From Streptomyces alboflavus (GTDB lineage: Bacteria > Actinomycetota > Actinomycetes > Streptomycetales > Streptomycetaceae): a stretch of 64,000 nucleotides of DNA. Below are positions 17,725-25,923 of the stretch, in pieces. The position numbers and the translations under genes were made by a program. Where the stretch lies: NCBI RefSeq assembly GCF_000716675.1, contig NZ_JNXT01000040.1:1-64000 (forward strand), in the 5' to 3' direction. Position 1 is the stretch's first letter; the number at the start of each line of letters is the position of its first letter. The notes under the pieces are model-generated. The model was not told the origin of the DNA. It did no database searches and worked only from the letters and a program-made list of their open reading frames with translations.

Positions 17725-18361
17725 CGACCAGACGATCATCCGCACCGGGTTGCGGATCATGCTCAACGCCCAGCCCGGCATTGAGGTGGTCGGCGAGGCC
17801 GCCGACGGACAGGAAGCGGTACGTCTGGCCCGCGAACTGCGCCCCGACGTCAGCCTGTTCGACATCCGCATGCCCATACTCGACGGGCTCGAGGCCACCC
17901 GTTCGGTCGCAGGCCCGGGCGTCGTCGACCCGCTGGCCGTGGTCGTCATCACCACGTTCGACCTTGACGAGTACGTCTACGGCGCGCTGCGTGCCGGCGC
18001 CCGCGGATTCCTCCTCAAGGACACGGGGCCGGACCTTCTGGCGCAGGCCGTACGGTCGGCGTCCGACGGTGAGGCGCTCATCGCGCCCAGCGTCACCGTC
18101 CGGCTGCTCCAGGCCTTCGCGGACCTGCCCGCCGGCCGTCCCGTGGCCCAGCCGGTCTCCCCCGTCACCGCCCGCGAGGAGCAGGTGCTCCTCGCCGTCG
18201 CTCGCGGGCTGACCAACACCGAGGTCGCCGACGCACTGCACATCAGCCTCAGCACGGTGAAGACACATCTGGCCAGCCTGATGGCCAAACTCGGCGCCCG
18301 CAACCGGGTCGAGATCGCGATGTGGGCCTACGAAACACGCCGTATCCTCCCCGGAACCTGA
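17699..18361 (+). CDS. LuxR/NarL family response regulator
   Basis: A 220-residue regulator. The receiver domain (residues 1-120) has the acidic pair at VLVADDQ and the phospho-accepting Asp in LRPDVSLFDIRMPILDG near residue 54, with Thr (VVITTF) and Lys (FLLKD) switch residues. The C-terminal HTH (155-210) reads LTAREEQVLLAVARGLTNTEV followed by LSTVKTHLASLMAKLGARNR, a standard LuxR domain. The GTG at 17699 was chosen because VSIRVLVADD is the expected start; it overlaps the kinase by 26 bases. It likely controls the divergent MMPL exporter. It converges with the metallo-hydrolase gene, the stops being 15 bases apart. Confidence 0.93.
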   Translation: MSIRVLVADDQTIIRTGLRIMLNAQPGIEVVGEAADGQEAVRLARELRPDVSLFDIRMPILDGLEATRSVAGPGVVDPLAVVVITTFDLDEYVYGALRAGARGFLLKDTGPDLLAQAVRSASDGEALIAPSVTVRLLQAFADLPAGRPVAQPVSPVTAREEQVLLAVARGLTNTEVADALHISLSTVKTHLASLMAKLGARNRVEIAMWAYETRRILPGT

Positions 18362-18376
18362 GCCGGATCTCCACGG

Positions 18377-19417
18377 TCAGAACTCCACCGTGAAAAAGCC
18401 GTCCTCGTCGGCCGGTGCTGGTGCAAGCACGCGGTAGCCGAACTCCTGCTTCAGGTCGGCGAGGTCCCAGTTCTCCGCCCGGTCCCGGTAGTTGAAGACG
18501 AGTTCCTTGCTCGCCCCGCCGTTCTTGAGGATCCGGGCGATGGCGATGTCGTCCGGATGGCCGTGGACCTTTCCGTTGGTGGAGATCAGGTAGCGCCCGC
18601 AGTCGAGGAGGCCGAGGAGATCGTTCGACACGTTCTTGGAGCTGCCGTGGTGGGCGACCTTCAAGGCGTCGATCCGCAGGCGCCCGCCCTCGTCCTCGGC
18701 CCGCGGCCGGATGGACGCCACCAGGCGCGGGTCGTCCGCGTCGCCGGTGAAGACGATCCGGGTGCCCTCGAACTCGAAGAGCAGGGCGATGCTGGTCGGG
18801 TTCGTCGGGGACCTGTCCCGCTTGAACGGCACGGCGGCCAGCTCGTCGATGTCGATCGCGCCGAAACGCTCGATGCCGGGCACCGCCTCCCTCTCGACGG
18901 GGTCCACGCCCGGCATCAGCCCTGCCTCCGCACACTTCGCCTTCCACGTGGGAATCAGCGACTCCAGCAGCCGGCGGTCCGGCGCGAGCACTTCCATCGT
19001 GGAACCGTCGTCGAACCAGGTCAGGGGATGGCCGACTTCGATGCTGCGGCCCTCGAATGCCTTGTTCCAGGGGAGCTGTTGGGCGATGAGCTCGGTGGTG
19101 AGTTTCTCGCCGTCCACCGCGCCGAAGATCTCGCGGTCGTGGAGGTGGTCGAAGCCGTTGAACCACACGTCGCCGAACTCGACCGTCCGGTCGACGTCTT
19201 CGAGCAGTGCCAGTACGCCGAGGATGTGGTCCTGGTCGACGTGGGTCACCACGAGCACGTCGATCAGGCCGTCCAGCTCGGCGAGCAGGGGCTTGATCCG
19301 CCCATAGGTGCCGTGCCGTCCACCGTCGAAGAGGATCCTCCGGACGAAGGTGTCGTCGCCGTACTCGAGGAGCAGGCAGTCGCCGTCCTCCGCGGGCAGC
19401 ATCCTGAGCCGGATCAT
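18377..19417 (-). CDS. ComEC-type metallo-beta-lactamase-fold hydrolase
   Basis: A 346-residue soluble hydrolase. The metal motif is VVTHVDQDHILG with His58, Asp60, Asp62 and His64. This HxDxDH form is typical of the ComEC/Rec2 metallo-beta-lactamase domain, a proposed nuclease, rather than of the classic HxHxDH enzymes. Further family marks are FTGDADDPR and LKVAHHGSSKNVSND (about residues 215-260). Unlike ComEC there is no membrane channel. A 60-residue insertion separates the halves. The ATG at 19417 shares one base with the stop of the preceding gene (TGATG), making it the last gene of a three-gene coupled operon with a caspase-like protease. A DNA- or RNA-cutting effector controlled by proteolysis is a plausible inference. 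Confidence 0.85.
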   Translation of the reverse strand: MIRLRMLPAEDGDCLLLEYGDDTFVRRILFDGGRHGTYGRIKPLLAELDGLIDVLVVTHVDQDHILGVLALLEDVDRTVEFGDVWFNGFDHLHDREIFGAVDGEKLTTELIAQQLPWNKAFEGRSIEVGHPLTWFDDGSTMEVLAPDRRLLESLIPTWKAKCAEAGLMPGVDPVEREAVPGIERFGAIDIDELAAVPFKRDRSPTNPTSIALLFEFEGTRIVFTGDADDPRLVASIRPRAEDEGGRLRIDALKVAHHGSSKNVSNDLLGLLDCGRYLISTNGKVHGHPDDIAIARILKNGGASKELVFNYRDRAENWDLADLKQEFGYRVLAPAPADEDGFFTVEF

Positions 19418-20709
19418 CACGCACTCCCTTGCCTCAGGTCGAGAATCACGAACGGCTGACGCATGTCGGCCTGCCACGACAGGCGGCGCACCTCGTCGAG
19501 GCGGCGTACGCACGCGGGATCGTCGGGGAAGGCGGAGAGCCCGTCGACGAGCCAGACGAGCCCCAGCGTGTAGAAGGGGATGCCGCGGTCGCACGCCTCG
19601 ATCAGGCCGTCCCGCGCCCGCCGCAGGTCCGGTGAGGCGCGGCGCAGCATCCGGATCGCCCGCAGGATCGCCCCGTCGCTGATCCAGGGGAAGGAGTCGG
19701 CGAGCCGCTCCAGCCAGGGATCCCAGTAGGTCTCGCCCCTCGTGTGGTCGGTGCCGATGAGGACGTAGGCCCCGGCCGCCGCCGCGAGCGGGTTCTGGTG
19801 CTTGGAGTACAGCATCGCCTCGACATCGGTGAAGAGCTGGGCGGCCATGTCGAGGGCGCCCAGGGACATGTACGCCAGACCGGCTCCGATCGCAGGATCG
19901 CGGACGGCGATGGCGACGGCGCTGCCGGTCGGGCTCTGCCGCAGATTGACCAGGACCTCGACCTCGCTGCCGCCCCAGGGCAGGGGGAGGGTGACCAGGC
20001 GTACGGATTCCTCGGCCTCCACGACCAGGAACTGCCGCTCCCCGGGTGGATCGCTGACGGCTCCGACGGGCCCGGTCGGGCCGAAGCGGTAGAGCGGTGA
20101 GACCGCCTCCCCGCGCACGTCGGGCTCAGGGAGGACGAGAGGTTCGCCCCGGGCGATCTGCCGGGCGACCGGCTCGTCCCGAGGGTTGTCCCCCAGAGCC
20201 AGCATCGACGCGAAGGTGCAGATCGCGGGCGAGGCGTCGCCGATCCAGGTGGCGAGCCCGGTCAGGTCCGCATCGGCCTGGACGGCGGCATCGCGCGGCG
20301 CGGACGCGGGGGCGACCATGGACCGCGAGGCGACCGAGGTGGCGAGCGGGACCTCGGCGGGGCTGTGGTAGACCCTGTCCGACTCGATGTTGCCCATGAG
20401 GTACTGCCAGGAGTGCGTCTCGTACGGCGAGTTCGTCATGTCGAACTCCACCGGCGTCTCCTCGCCCTCCACCGCCACGGCGTCCTCCGTCAGCACCAGC
20501 CCCGACGGCAGCGTCGCCGACACGAGGTAGCGGCCGGGCGTCACGGGGTACACCGCGGGGCGGCGATCGATCCCGCAGGGGATCAGGATGTTGCGTCGGC
20601 TCTGGCCCTTGAGGTCGGCCGAGAGGATGTCACCGACGATCACCGCCTCGTTGGACTCCCCGGTGGGGGAGCGGGCGAGGTGGAGCCTGACGGCGAGTGC
20701 GGTGCTCAT
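19417..20709 (-). CDS. Unknown protein between caspase and metallo-hydrolase genes
   Basis: A 430-residue protein I cannot assign to a family. Residues 1-95 look like a beta-sandwich (LAVRLHLARSP, VYPVTPGRYLVSATLPSGLVL) similar in feel to the C-terminal domain of the upstream caspase. The middle (130-270) has a second beta region (RQFLVVEAEESVRLVTLPLPW). The C-terminal 150 residues are helical and TPR-like (MSLGALDMAAQLFTDVEAML, AILRAIRMLRRASPDLRRARDG). No signal peptide or catalytic motif is obvious. The start overlaps the caspase stop (ATGA) and its own stop overlaps the hydrolase start (TGATG). A scaffold or regulator linking protease and hydrolase is inferred from context. Confidence 0.75.
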   Translation of the reverse strand: MSTALAVRLHLARSPTGESNEAVIVGDILSADLKGQSRRNILIPCGIDRRPAVYPVTPGRYLVSATLPSGLVLTEDAVAVEGEETPVEFDMTNSPYETHSWQYLMGNIESDRVYHSPAEVPLATSVASRSMVAPASAPRDAAVQADADLTGLATWIGDASPAICTFASMLALGDNPRDEPVARQIARGEPLVLPEPDVRGEAVSPLYRFGPTGPVGAVSDPPGERQFLVVEAEESVRLVTLPLPWGGSEVEVLVNLRQSPTGSAVAIAVRDPAIGAGLAYMSLGALDMAAQLFTDVEAMLYSKHQNPLAAAAGAYVLIGTDHTRGETYWDPWLERLADSFPWISDGAILRAIRMLRRASPDLRRARDGLIEACDRGIPFYTLGLVWLVDGLSAFPDDPACVRRLDEVRRLSWQADMRQPFVILDLRQGSA

Positions 20710-21884
20710 GGCCGGGCCAATCGGACGCGGAAGAACGGCGGGCGGGCGTCGAGCTTCTTGCTGCGCAGGTCTTCGGGGCCCAGGACGGCCTCGACCTTGT
20801 ACTGGCCGAGCGGCAGGAACGGGGCCCACTCGCGGAGGTCGGGTTCTTCGTCGGGGTCGGGAGGCGGGCGGCGCAGCGTCTCCGCGCCGCGCCGCTTGCA
20901 CAGGAACTCGGCGCGCGCGTTGTCCTCGGGGTCCGTGCAGCCGATGTACACCGGGACGACCGGGGTGCCCTTCAGCTCGTGGAAGTCGAAGTCGAACGAC
21001 TCGCCGCTCGTCGGTGTCGAGGCGCCCACGAGGGTGCCCGCGAACGAAGGCTCCTGCATGAAGCGGACGACCGAGCGCAGCAGGGTGGAGGTGGTCACCC
21101 GCCACACGCTGTCTTCGGTGTTCTCGCTCGCCGAGCCGTCGAAGCTCCGCAGCAGAGCGTCGGTGAACAGACTGACGCCACCGGCACGTCCGACGGCCGC
21201 CGCGCGGAGCATGGTCGAGTAGAGGACGGCGTGCACGCGCGGATCGAACCCGTCGGGGCGGAGGTTCCCGCCGATGACGACCCGTCCGAGCGTGTCCCTG
21301 CCCACCGTGTTGACGAGCGTGTCGGAGCCTTCCCGGCAGGCGTCGACGAAGAAGACCTGCTGGGCGGCCCTGCAGTTGTTGAGCCCCCGGACCAGCGCCT
21401 CGAAGTGCAGTGCGCCGTTCAGCGGGCTGTTGCGGTCGGCGAACATGTCCGCCGCCAGGAGGGAGGAGTCGGTGCCGAGCGAGACGCCGTGGCCGCAGAA
21501 GTAGAAGACGAGCCGAGCCTCGTCGTGGTCGCCCCGGTCCTTCCACTCCTCGATGGCGTGCACGATGTTGTCGATGGTTGCCGGTTCCACCACATGCTCC
21601 GCCTGCGTCTTCGGGTGGACGAAGGGGGTGGGATCCGCTTCGCTCAGCAGGAGTGCGAGCGTCGCCAGCGGCCTGCGCGCGTCGTGATACTGATCGATCA
21701 TCCACGTGGCGAACGCGCGAGCCGAGAGAGGTGGTGAGGTCAGCTGCCTCAATCGCGCGGCGCCCGGGTGGTCCGTCGGCGAGGGACCACCGTTCAGATG
21801 TGTGTACGCCCCGACCCCGATGACGAGCGCGTGCGTGGACGAGGGCCCCGCGTTCTCGTCCATGTGCACCGTGAAACCGGCCAT
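20706..21884 (-). CDS. Caspase-like (peptidase C14) protease
   Basis: A 392-residue protein with a caspase/metacaspase p20-like domain: HALVIGVGAYTHLNGG near the N-terminus, then LVFYFCGHGVSLGTDSSLL with catalytic His132, and QVFFVDACREGSD with catalytic Cys183. Spacing and hydrophobic strands match the C14 clan. Family members cut after Arg, Lys or Asp, and in bacteria several act in immune or cell-death pathways. The last 120 residues are beta-rich and end in a sandwich-like region (LPLGQYKVEAVLG). The ATG at 21884 has GGAGG eight bases upstream. It is the first gene of a three-gene coupled operon, divergent from a DUF2235 gene across 90 bases. Confidence 0.88.
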   Translation of the reverse strand: MAGFTVHMDENAGPSSTHALVIGVGAYTHLNGGPSPTDHPGAARLRQLTSPPLSARAFATWMIDQYHDARRPLATLALLLSEADPTPFVHPKTQAEHVVEPATIDNIVHAIEEWKDRGDHDEARLVFYFCGHGVSLGTDSSLLAADMFADRNSPLNGALHFEALVRGLNNCRAAQQVFFVDACREGSDTLVNTVGRDTLGRVVIGGNLRPDGFDPRVHAVLYSTMLRAAAVGRAGGVSLFTDALLRSFDGSASENTEDSVWRVTTSTLLRSVVRFMQEPSFAGTLVGASTPTSGESFDFDFHELKGTPVVPVYIGCTDPEDNARAEFLCKRRGAETLRRPPPDPDEEPDLREWAPFLPLGQYKVEAVLGPEDLRSKKLDARPPFFRVRLARP

Positions 21885-21915
21885 GGGACCTCCGCATGAT
21901 GCACCGGCACGCCGG

Positions 21916-21933
21916 TAGGAGGCTTTGCTCCTA
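21916..21933. promoter_or_regulatory. Inverted repeat between caspase operon and DUF2235 gene
   Basis: Perfect arms TAGGAG (21916-21921) and CTCCTA (21928-21933), with a six-base spacer, sit in a notably AT-rich 90-base gap that also holds TATTAT (21932-21937). The site lies between two divergent genes and could be a shared operator. No regulator gene is next to it. Confidence 0.45.
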
Positions 21934-21974
21934 TTATAGAAGTAGATGCGGACAACTGTCCCTTGGAGACCGTG

Positions 21975-23066
21975 ATGGGCAAGAACATCGTGGTGTGCCT
22001 GGACGGTACGGGTAATCAGTTCAAGGCGCGCGGCAACACCAACGTCGTCAAGCTCTACGAGATGCTCGACCTCCGCGACCCCACCGCGCAGATCGCCTAC
22101 TACGACCCCGGCGTCGGCACGTTCTCCGCCGCCGGTGCCTGGTCGCTCCCGGCCCGCAAGCTCTCCAAGCTGTTCGGGCTCGCCTTCGGCTCCGGACTCA
22201 AGGCCAATCTCGCCGAGGCCTATACGTATCTGATGCACCATTACGAACCCGGCGACCGGATCCATCTCTTCGGCTTCCGTCGGGGCGCCTACACCGCCCG
22301 CGCCCTCGCGGGGCTGCTCAAGTCCGTCGGCCTGCTGCGCCCCGGCTTGGAGAACCTCGTCCCGTACGCCATCGGCGTCTACGCCAAGAACCGCACCTTC
22401 AGCAAGGACGACTGGAAGCAACTGCACCAGTTCGCCGACGCGTTCAGCAGGAAGGTCGACGAACGGACGGGCGTCCCCGTCCACTTCATGGGGCTGTGGG
22501 ACTCGGTGAAGGCCGCCGGACTGCTGCGCTGGAACCTGCGCTGGCTCTACACCCGGCGGATCTCCAACGTCGACCGGGTCCGCCACGCCGTCTCCATCGA
22601 CGAGAAGCGCCGACCGTACGAGGAGTACCTCGTCCTCCCCCCGGAGGAACCGGCGGCACCGGGCCCGCTGATCGAGGAGGTCTGGTTCGCCGGCGTCCAC
22701 TCCGACGTGGGCGGCACCTTCGAGGGCGACAAACCGAAGCAGCCAGGTACAGAACCCGCGAAGCTGTCCACGGTCACCCTCAAGTGGGTCGTGGACGGCG
22801 CCCTCGACTCCGGCCTGCTGCTCAAAGACGGGGCGTACGCGAAGCACGTCACACTCAGCCCCGCTCACGCAGAGGGCAGGGTGCACCGCATGGGCCGTGT
22901 CTGGGCCCTGCTCACCTACCGGCGCCGCCGCGTCCCCGACGGCGCCCGGGTACACGAGACCGTGCGGCTGCGCATCGAATCCGATGCCACGTACGGGAAG
23001 CGGATCCCGGCCGGTGTCGGGTGGGCGGACAAGGAATGGCTGTCGCCGCACCCGGGCGCCCGCTGA
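21975..23066 (+). CDS. DUF2235 alpha/beta hydrolase-like protein, nucleophile Ser replaced
   Basis: A 363-residue DUF2235 protein, the family related to T6SS phospholipase effectors (Tle1-type). Family marks are NIVVCLDGTGNQF at the N-terminus, YYDPGVGTF, then GDRIHLFGFRRGAYTARALAG (residues 95-115), FMGLWDSVKAAG, and the Asp region EEVWFAGVHSDVGG (about 235-248). In relatives the elbow reads GFSRGAYTAR; here the nucleophile serine is Arg102 (CGT), one base from AGT, so lipase activity is doubtful. The ATG at 21975 has GGAG ten bases upstream. It is divergent from the caspase operon, and a shared function is inferred from the 90-base gap and the inverted repeat in it. Confidence 0.85.
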   Translation: MGKNIVVCLDGTGNQFKARGNTNVVKLYEMLDLRDPTAQIAYYDPGVGTFSAAGAWSLPARKLSKLFGLAFGSGLKANLAEAYTYLMHHYEPGDRIHLFGFRRGAYTARALAGLLKSVGLLRPGLENLVPYAIGVYAKNRTFSKDDWKQLHQFADAFSRKVDERTGVPVHFMGLWDSVKAAGLLRWNLRWLYTRRISNVDRVRHAVSIDEKRRPYEEYLVLPPEEPAAPGPLIEEVWFAGVHSDVGGTFEGDKPKQPGTEPAKLSTVTLKWVVDGALDSGLLLKDGAYAKHVTLSPAHAEGRVHRMGRVWALLTYRRRRVPDGARVHETVRLRIESDATYGKRIPAGVGWADKEWLSPHPGAR

Positions 23067-23149
23067 CGGGATCACACCGTTCGATCCGGGCGCGGGAGCT
23101 CCATCGGTGTATCCCGACCGGGTTCTCGTTCGCCCAGACCCACCCCCAC

Positions 23150-23484
23150 GCGGCGTGTACTTCGCGTACGAGGGGCAGTGCGGGACGCAGCTCGCGTTGC
23201 CCACGCACCGGCTGTCCGGGGCGGGCCGCCCGTGCCGCCCGCGCGGGACATGGCCGCGCCCGCCGCCGTAGCGGGGGTTGGGGGGCCCGACGTGCTCGCG
23301 CTGTTCGTCGGCATCGGCGGCCACCCCCAACTCCTCCTCGGCCGCCCGGTAGTGGCGCTCCAGGCCGTCGTACGTGATGGGCCACCGCCGTCCGTACCCG
23401 AAGGGCTCGGTGTCGAAGTCCTCCGGGAGCATGCGCGGCGCCAGGCCGGTCCAGACGTTGCCGGTGCCACGAGTCGACGCTTGG
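23150..23484 (-). pseudogene. GMC oxidoreductase fragment
   Basis: Read on the minus strand, this segment encodes about 110 residues of a GMC-type (choline/glucose dehydrogenase-like) flavoprotein: GTGNVWTGLAPRMLPEDFD, then WPITYDGLERHYRAAEEELG, and after a gap CVGNASCVPHCPSYAKYTP. These are the substrate-binding segments that follow the FAD motif in such enzymes. The N-terminal Rossmann part and everything after are missing, and the frame runs into unrelated sequence. It is a remnant of deletion. Confidence 0.7.
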
Positions 23485-23530
23485 GCCCTGCCTGCTGCAT
23501 CCTGGACACACCGACTGACAAGGGGCAGCG

Positions 23531-23806
23531 ATGATCGCGCGCGTGGCCGTTTGGGAACCGATGCCGACCGACGATCGTGACTGGGTGCTGGACGCTGCCG
23601 CCGGCGTGCCCGGCGTCCACGGCAGCTATCACCTCATCGATCCCGTCACCGGCAACGGCCTGAGCGTCGCCTTCTTCGAGGATGAAGCCGCTGCTCAATC
23701 CGCGCGAGAGGCGATCGAGAAGCGCGCGGAGGAGATCGGCTGGAACAGTGCTCCGCATCCGGCGCCCGCTTCCACGACCATCTATGACGTCATCCGCCAC
23801 ACGTAG
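23531..23806 (+). CDS. Small conserved protein, dimeric alpha+beta barrel-like
   Basis: A 91-residue protein. The order is strand MIARVAVWEPM, helix DDRDWVLDAAAG, strand GSYHLIDPVTGNGLSVAFFED, helix AAAQSAREAIEKRAEEIGW. This fits the small ferredoxin-like fold of antibiotic-monooxygenase/EthD-type proteins. No catalytic residues can be named. AAGGGGC lies six bases before the ATG. It is not clearly linked to neighbours; the GMC remnant lies just upstream on the other strand. Confidence 0.7.
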   Translation: MIARVAVWEPMPTDDRDWVLDAAAGVPGVHGSYHLIDPVTGNGLSVAFFEDEAAAQSAREAIEKRAEEIGWNSAPHPAPASTTIYDVIRHT

Positions 23807-24018
23807 CTCGGCAAGGCCACTGCACGCGGCGTCGCGGCCGACTCGGTCGAAACCGACATCGGCTGCCTGAGCCGATCGCTTGCCGAGGCGTGGACGTGGC
23901 CTGCGGTGGTGGTGTTCTCGCGGGCGGACTTCCGTGCGGAGCTGGGGGCGTGGTTGCACCTGCCGTAGCGGCATGTGTTGTCCTCGGAGGCACCACCGCA
24001 CGAAAGGCTCCGTCTGCG

Positions 24019-24861
24019 ATGTACCCCTCCGTCACACCTCCCCGCCAGGTCAAGATCGGTGATGCCGCGGCCTTCGCCGGGACCACCCCGCGCGCGATCC
24101 GCCACTACCACCAGATCGGTCTGCTGCCGGAGCCCGAGCGAGGCGGGGACGGCCGCCGCCGCTACGGCTACGACGACATGATCCGCCTGCTGTGGATCCG
24201 CAAGATGGCAGAGGCCGGCATCAGCCTCGACGACATGCGGGCCGCCTTCGACGAAACCCGGGGCATCGAGGAGAACCTGGGCCGACTGGAGGAATCCCTG
24301 GCCGCCCAGGAAGCGGACATCAGGCGTCAGCGCGCCGCCGTCCAGCGCCTGCGGGTCGTGGGCAACCCGCTGGGGTTGCTCTCCGACCTGGTGACGGACC
24401 GGCTCAGCGACCTGCCCCCTGGAGCGCTACGCCCCTCCGACCTGGAATCCCTGCTGGTCACGGAACGGGTCTTCGGCCCGCTGGGCGCCGCTGTGCAGGC
24501 CAGCGTGTTCATCGTGCTGGCCACCCACCCCGACCTGCGGGCTGAGGAGGACCGTCTCGACGCGGCCGAGGCCGCCCTCGACGACGGCGTCGACCCCGAT
24601 GACCCACGCGTCGAGGAACTCGCCGCACGGCGATTCGCCCACCACAAGGCCCTGCATCAGGCCATCGAGGCTGCCGGGCTGGACACGGCCGAGGAGAAGC
24701 TCTTCGACATCTACGATGCCGACCTGCAAGGGGAGGAAACCATCCGGATGAGCGCCTTCGAAGCCGTCACCAAGATGCCGTACGACTTCTCTCCCGCCCG
24801 GATGCGCTGCATGGAACTCACGGCACAACTCCTCGGCCGGGACGACTCCGCGGGCAGCTGA
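24019..24861 (+). CDS. MerR family transcriptional regulator
   Basis: A 280-residue regulator. Residues about 11-80 are the MerR winged HTH: VKIGDAAAFAGTTPRAIRHYHQIGLL, then RRRYGYDDMIRLLWIRKMAEAGISLDDMR. A coiled-coil dimer helix (EENLGRLEESLAAQEADIRRQ) follows, and a long helical C-terminal domain of about 150 residues without cysteines probably binds an organic ligand. The ATG at 24019 was chosen for length and because the preceding in-frame residues are Gly/Ala-rich noise. Its stop lies three bases from the stop of a convergent GNAT gene. The target is unknown. Confidence 0.88.
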   Translation: MYPSVTPPRQVKIGDAAAFAGTTPRAIRHYHQIGLLPEPERGGDGRRRYGYDDMIRLLWIRKMAEAGISLDDMRAAFDETRGIEENLGRLEESLAAQEADIRRQRAAVQRLRVVGNPLGLLSDLVTDRLSDLPPGALRPSDLESLLVTERVFGPLGAAVQASVFIVLATHPDLRAEEDRLDAAEAALDDGVDPDDPRVEELAARRFAHHKALHQAIEAAGLDTAEEKLFDIYDADLQGEETIRMSAFEAVTKMPYDFSPARMRCMELTAQLLGRDDSAGS

Positions 24862-24864
24862 TTC

Positions 24865-25731
24865 TCAGGCGGCCCGGCTGACGTCCAGCCGTTCGGGCGA
24901 CGGCTCGTACCCAGCAGCCCTGTAGGCGGCGACGGCGGCAGCGTTCGAGCTCGGGGTGCTGACGAGAGCGCTTGACGCACCCAGTTCACGCAGCGCCGCC
25001 GCAGCGGCGACGCTGATCGCCGTCCCGTAGCCGTGACCGCGATGGTCGGCGTGTACGCCGACCGGCTCCAGCAGGCCGGGCTTGCCGGGCCCGGCCGACC
25101 AGACCGTCGCCGCGGCCACCGCGGTGTCCTGGTCGTCGTAGCCGATCAGGCAGCGCGCGTCGGCGTAGACCGGCCCGGCCGCGAGGACGTGCCAGATCTC
25201 CTCGGTGAACATCGGGCTGCTGAACGCCGAGCGGTGCACCGCGGTCCGCACCCCCGCCGTCTGCGGACCGGCTACCTCGATCCGCAGGCCGGAGTCCTGC
25301 ACCGGCCCGGAGAGGTCGCGGCGCAGCGGCGTCCACGGCTCGTCCAGTTTCCAGCCCGCCTCCAACAGGACCTCGCGGAGCAGGGCGCCGTCCGGGATCT
25401 CGAGACCGACCTTCCCGGGCGGCAGGACCCCGCTCTCCGGATCACTGAGGTCCGCCAGCAGCCGGCGCGCCAGAGCGCCGTCCTGTCGCAGGTCCGGCGC
25501 GGTCGTCAGGCGCAGCACGTTGGGGCCGTCCAGGTACCCGACAGCGATGATCCGTCCGTCCACACTCCAGGTGCGCACGGCCGCGGCCAGCCGCTCCGCG
25601 CCCAGCGCCCAGGCCCAGCCGAGGTCGCCCGGATGGAGCTGCAGCGGAGTGCGGTCGTCCTGCCATGCGCGCAGGGCATCCACGGCCCCCGTCAGCCCGT
25701 CGACACCGGGCTCGTTCAGAGCGATCGTCAT
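24865..25731 (-). CDS. GNAT family N-acetyltransferase (two-domain)
   Basis: A 288-residue protein. The C-terminal half (150-288) is a good GNAT domain: strand GLLEPVGVHADHRGHGYGTAI gives the acetyl-CoA loop (R/Q-x-x-G-x-G/A as HRGHGYG), followed by SNAAAVAAYRAAGYEP. The N-terminal half (1-145) resembles a degenerate second GNAT domain, as in mycothiol synthase-like and Eis-like proteins. The ATG at 25731 is used. The substrate is unknown. It converges with the MerR gene and is upstream of nothing on its strand. Confidence 0.85.
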   Translation of the reverse strand: MTIALNEPGVDGLTGAVDALRAWQDDRTPLQLHPGDLGWAWALGAERLAAAVRTWSVDGRIIAVGYLDGPNVLRLTTAPDLRQDGALARRLLADLSDPESGVLPPGKVGLEIPDGALLREVLLEAGWKLDEPWTPLRRDLSGPVQDSGLRIEVAGPQTAGVRTAVHRSAFSSPMFTEEIWHVLAAGPVYADARCLIGYDDQDTAVAAATVWSAGPGKPGLLEPVGVHADHRGHGYGTAISVAAAAALRELGASSALVSTPSSNAAAVAAYRAAGYEPSPERLDVSRAA

Positions 25732-25923
25732 GCCCGCATCTCACACCGCCCCGGCGACCGGCCGCACTTGGTTTTACCCAGCCAGGCAGACCGACAGGGC
25801 ACGCCCTGGGCACCCCCAGGCTCCTCAGAGACCGGGACGCTCTCGCTGAGATCACCATGGACATGGAGCTGAACGTCAGCGTCCTCTCCACTATGTTGGG
25901 GTTGAACTCCCTGGCCCGGACCG

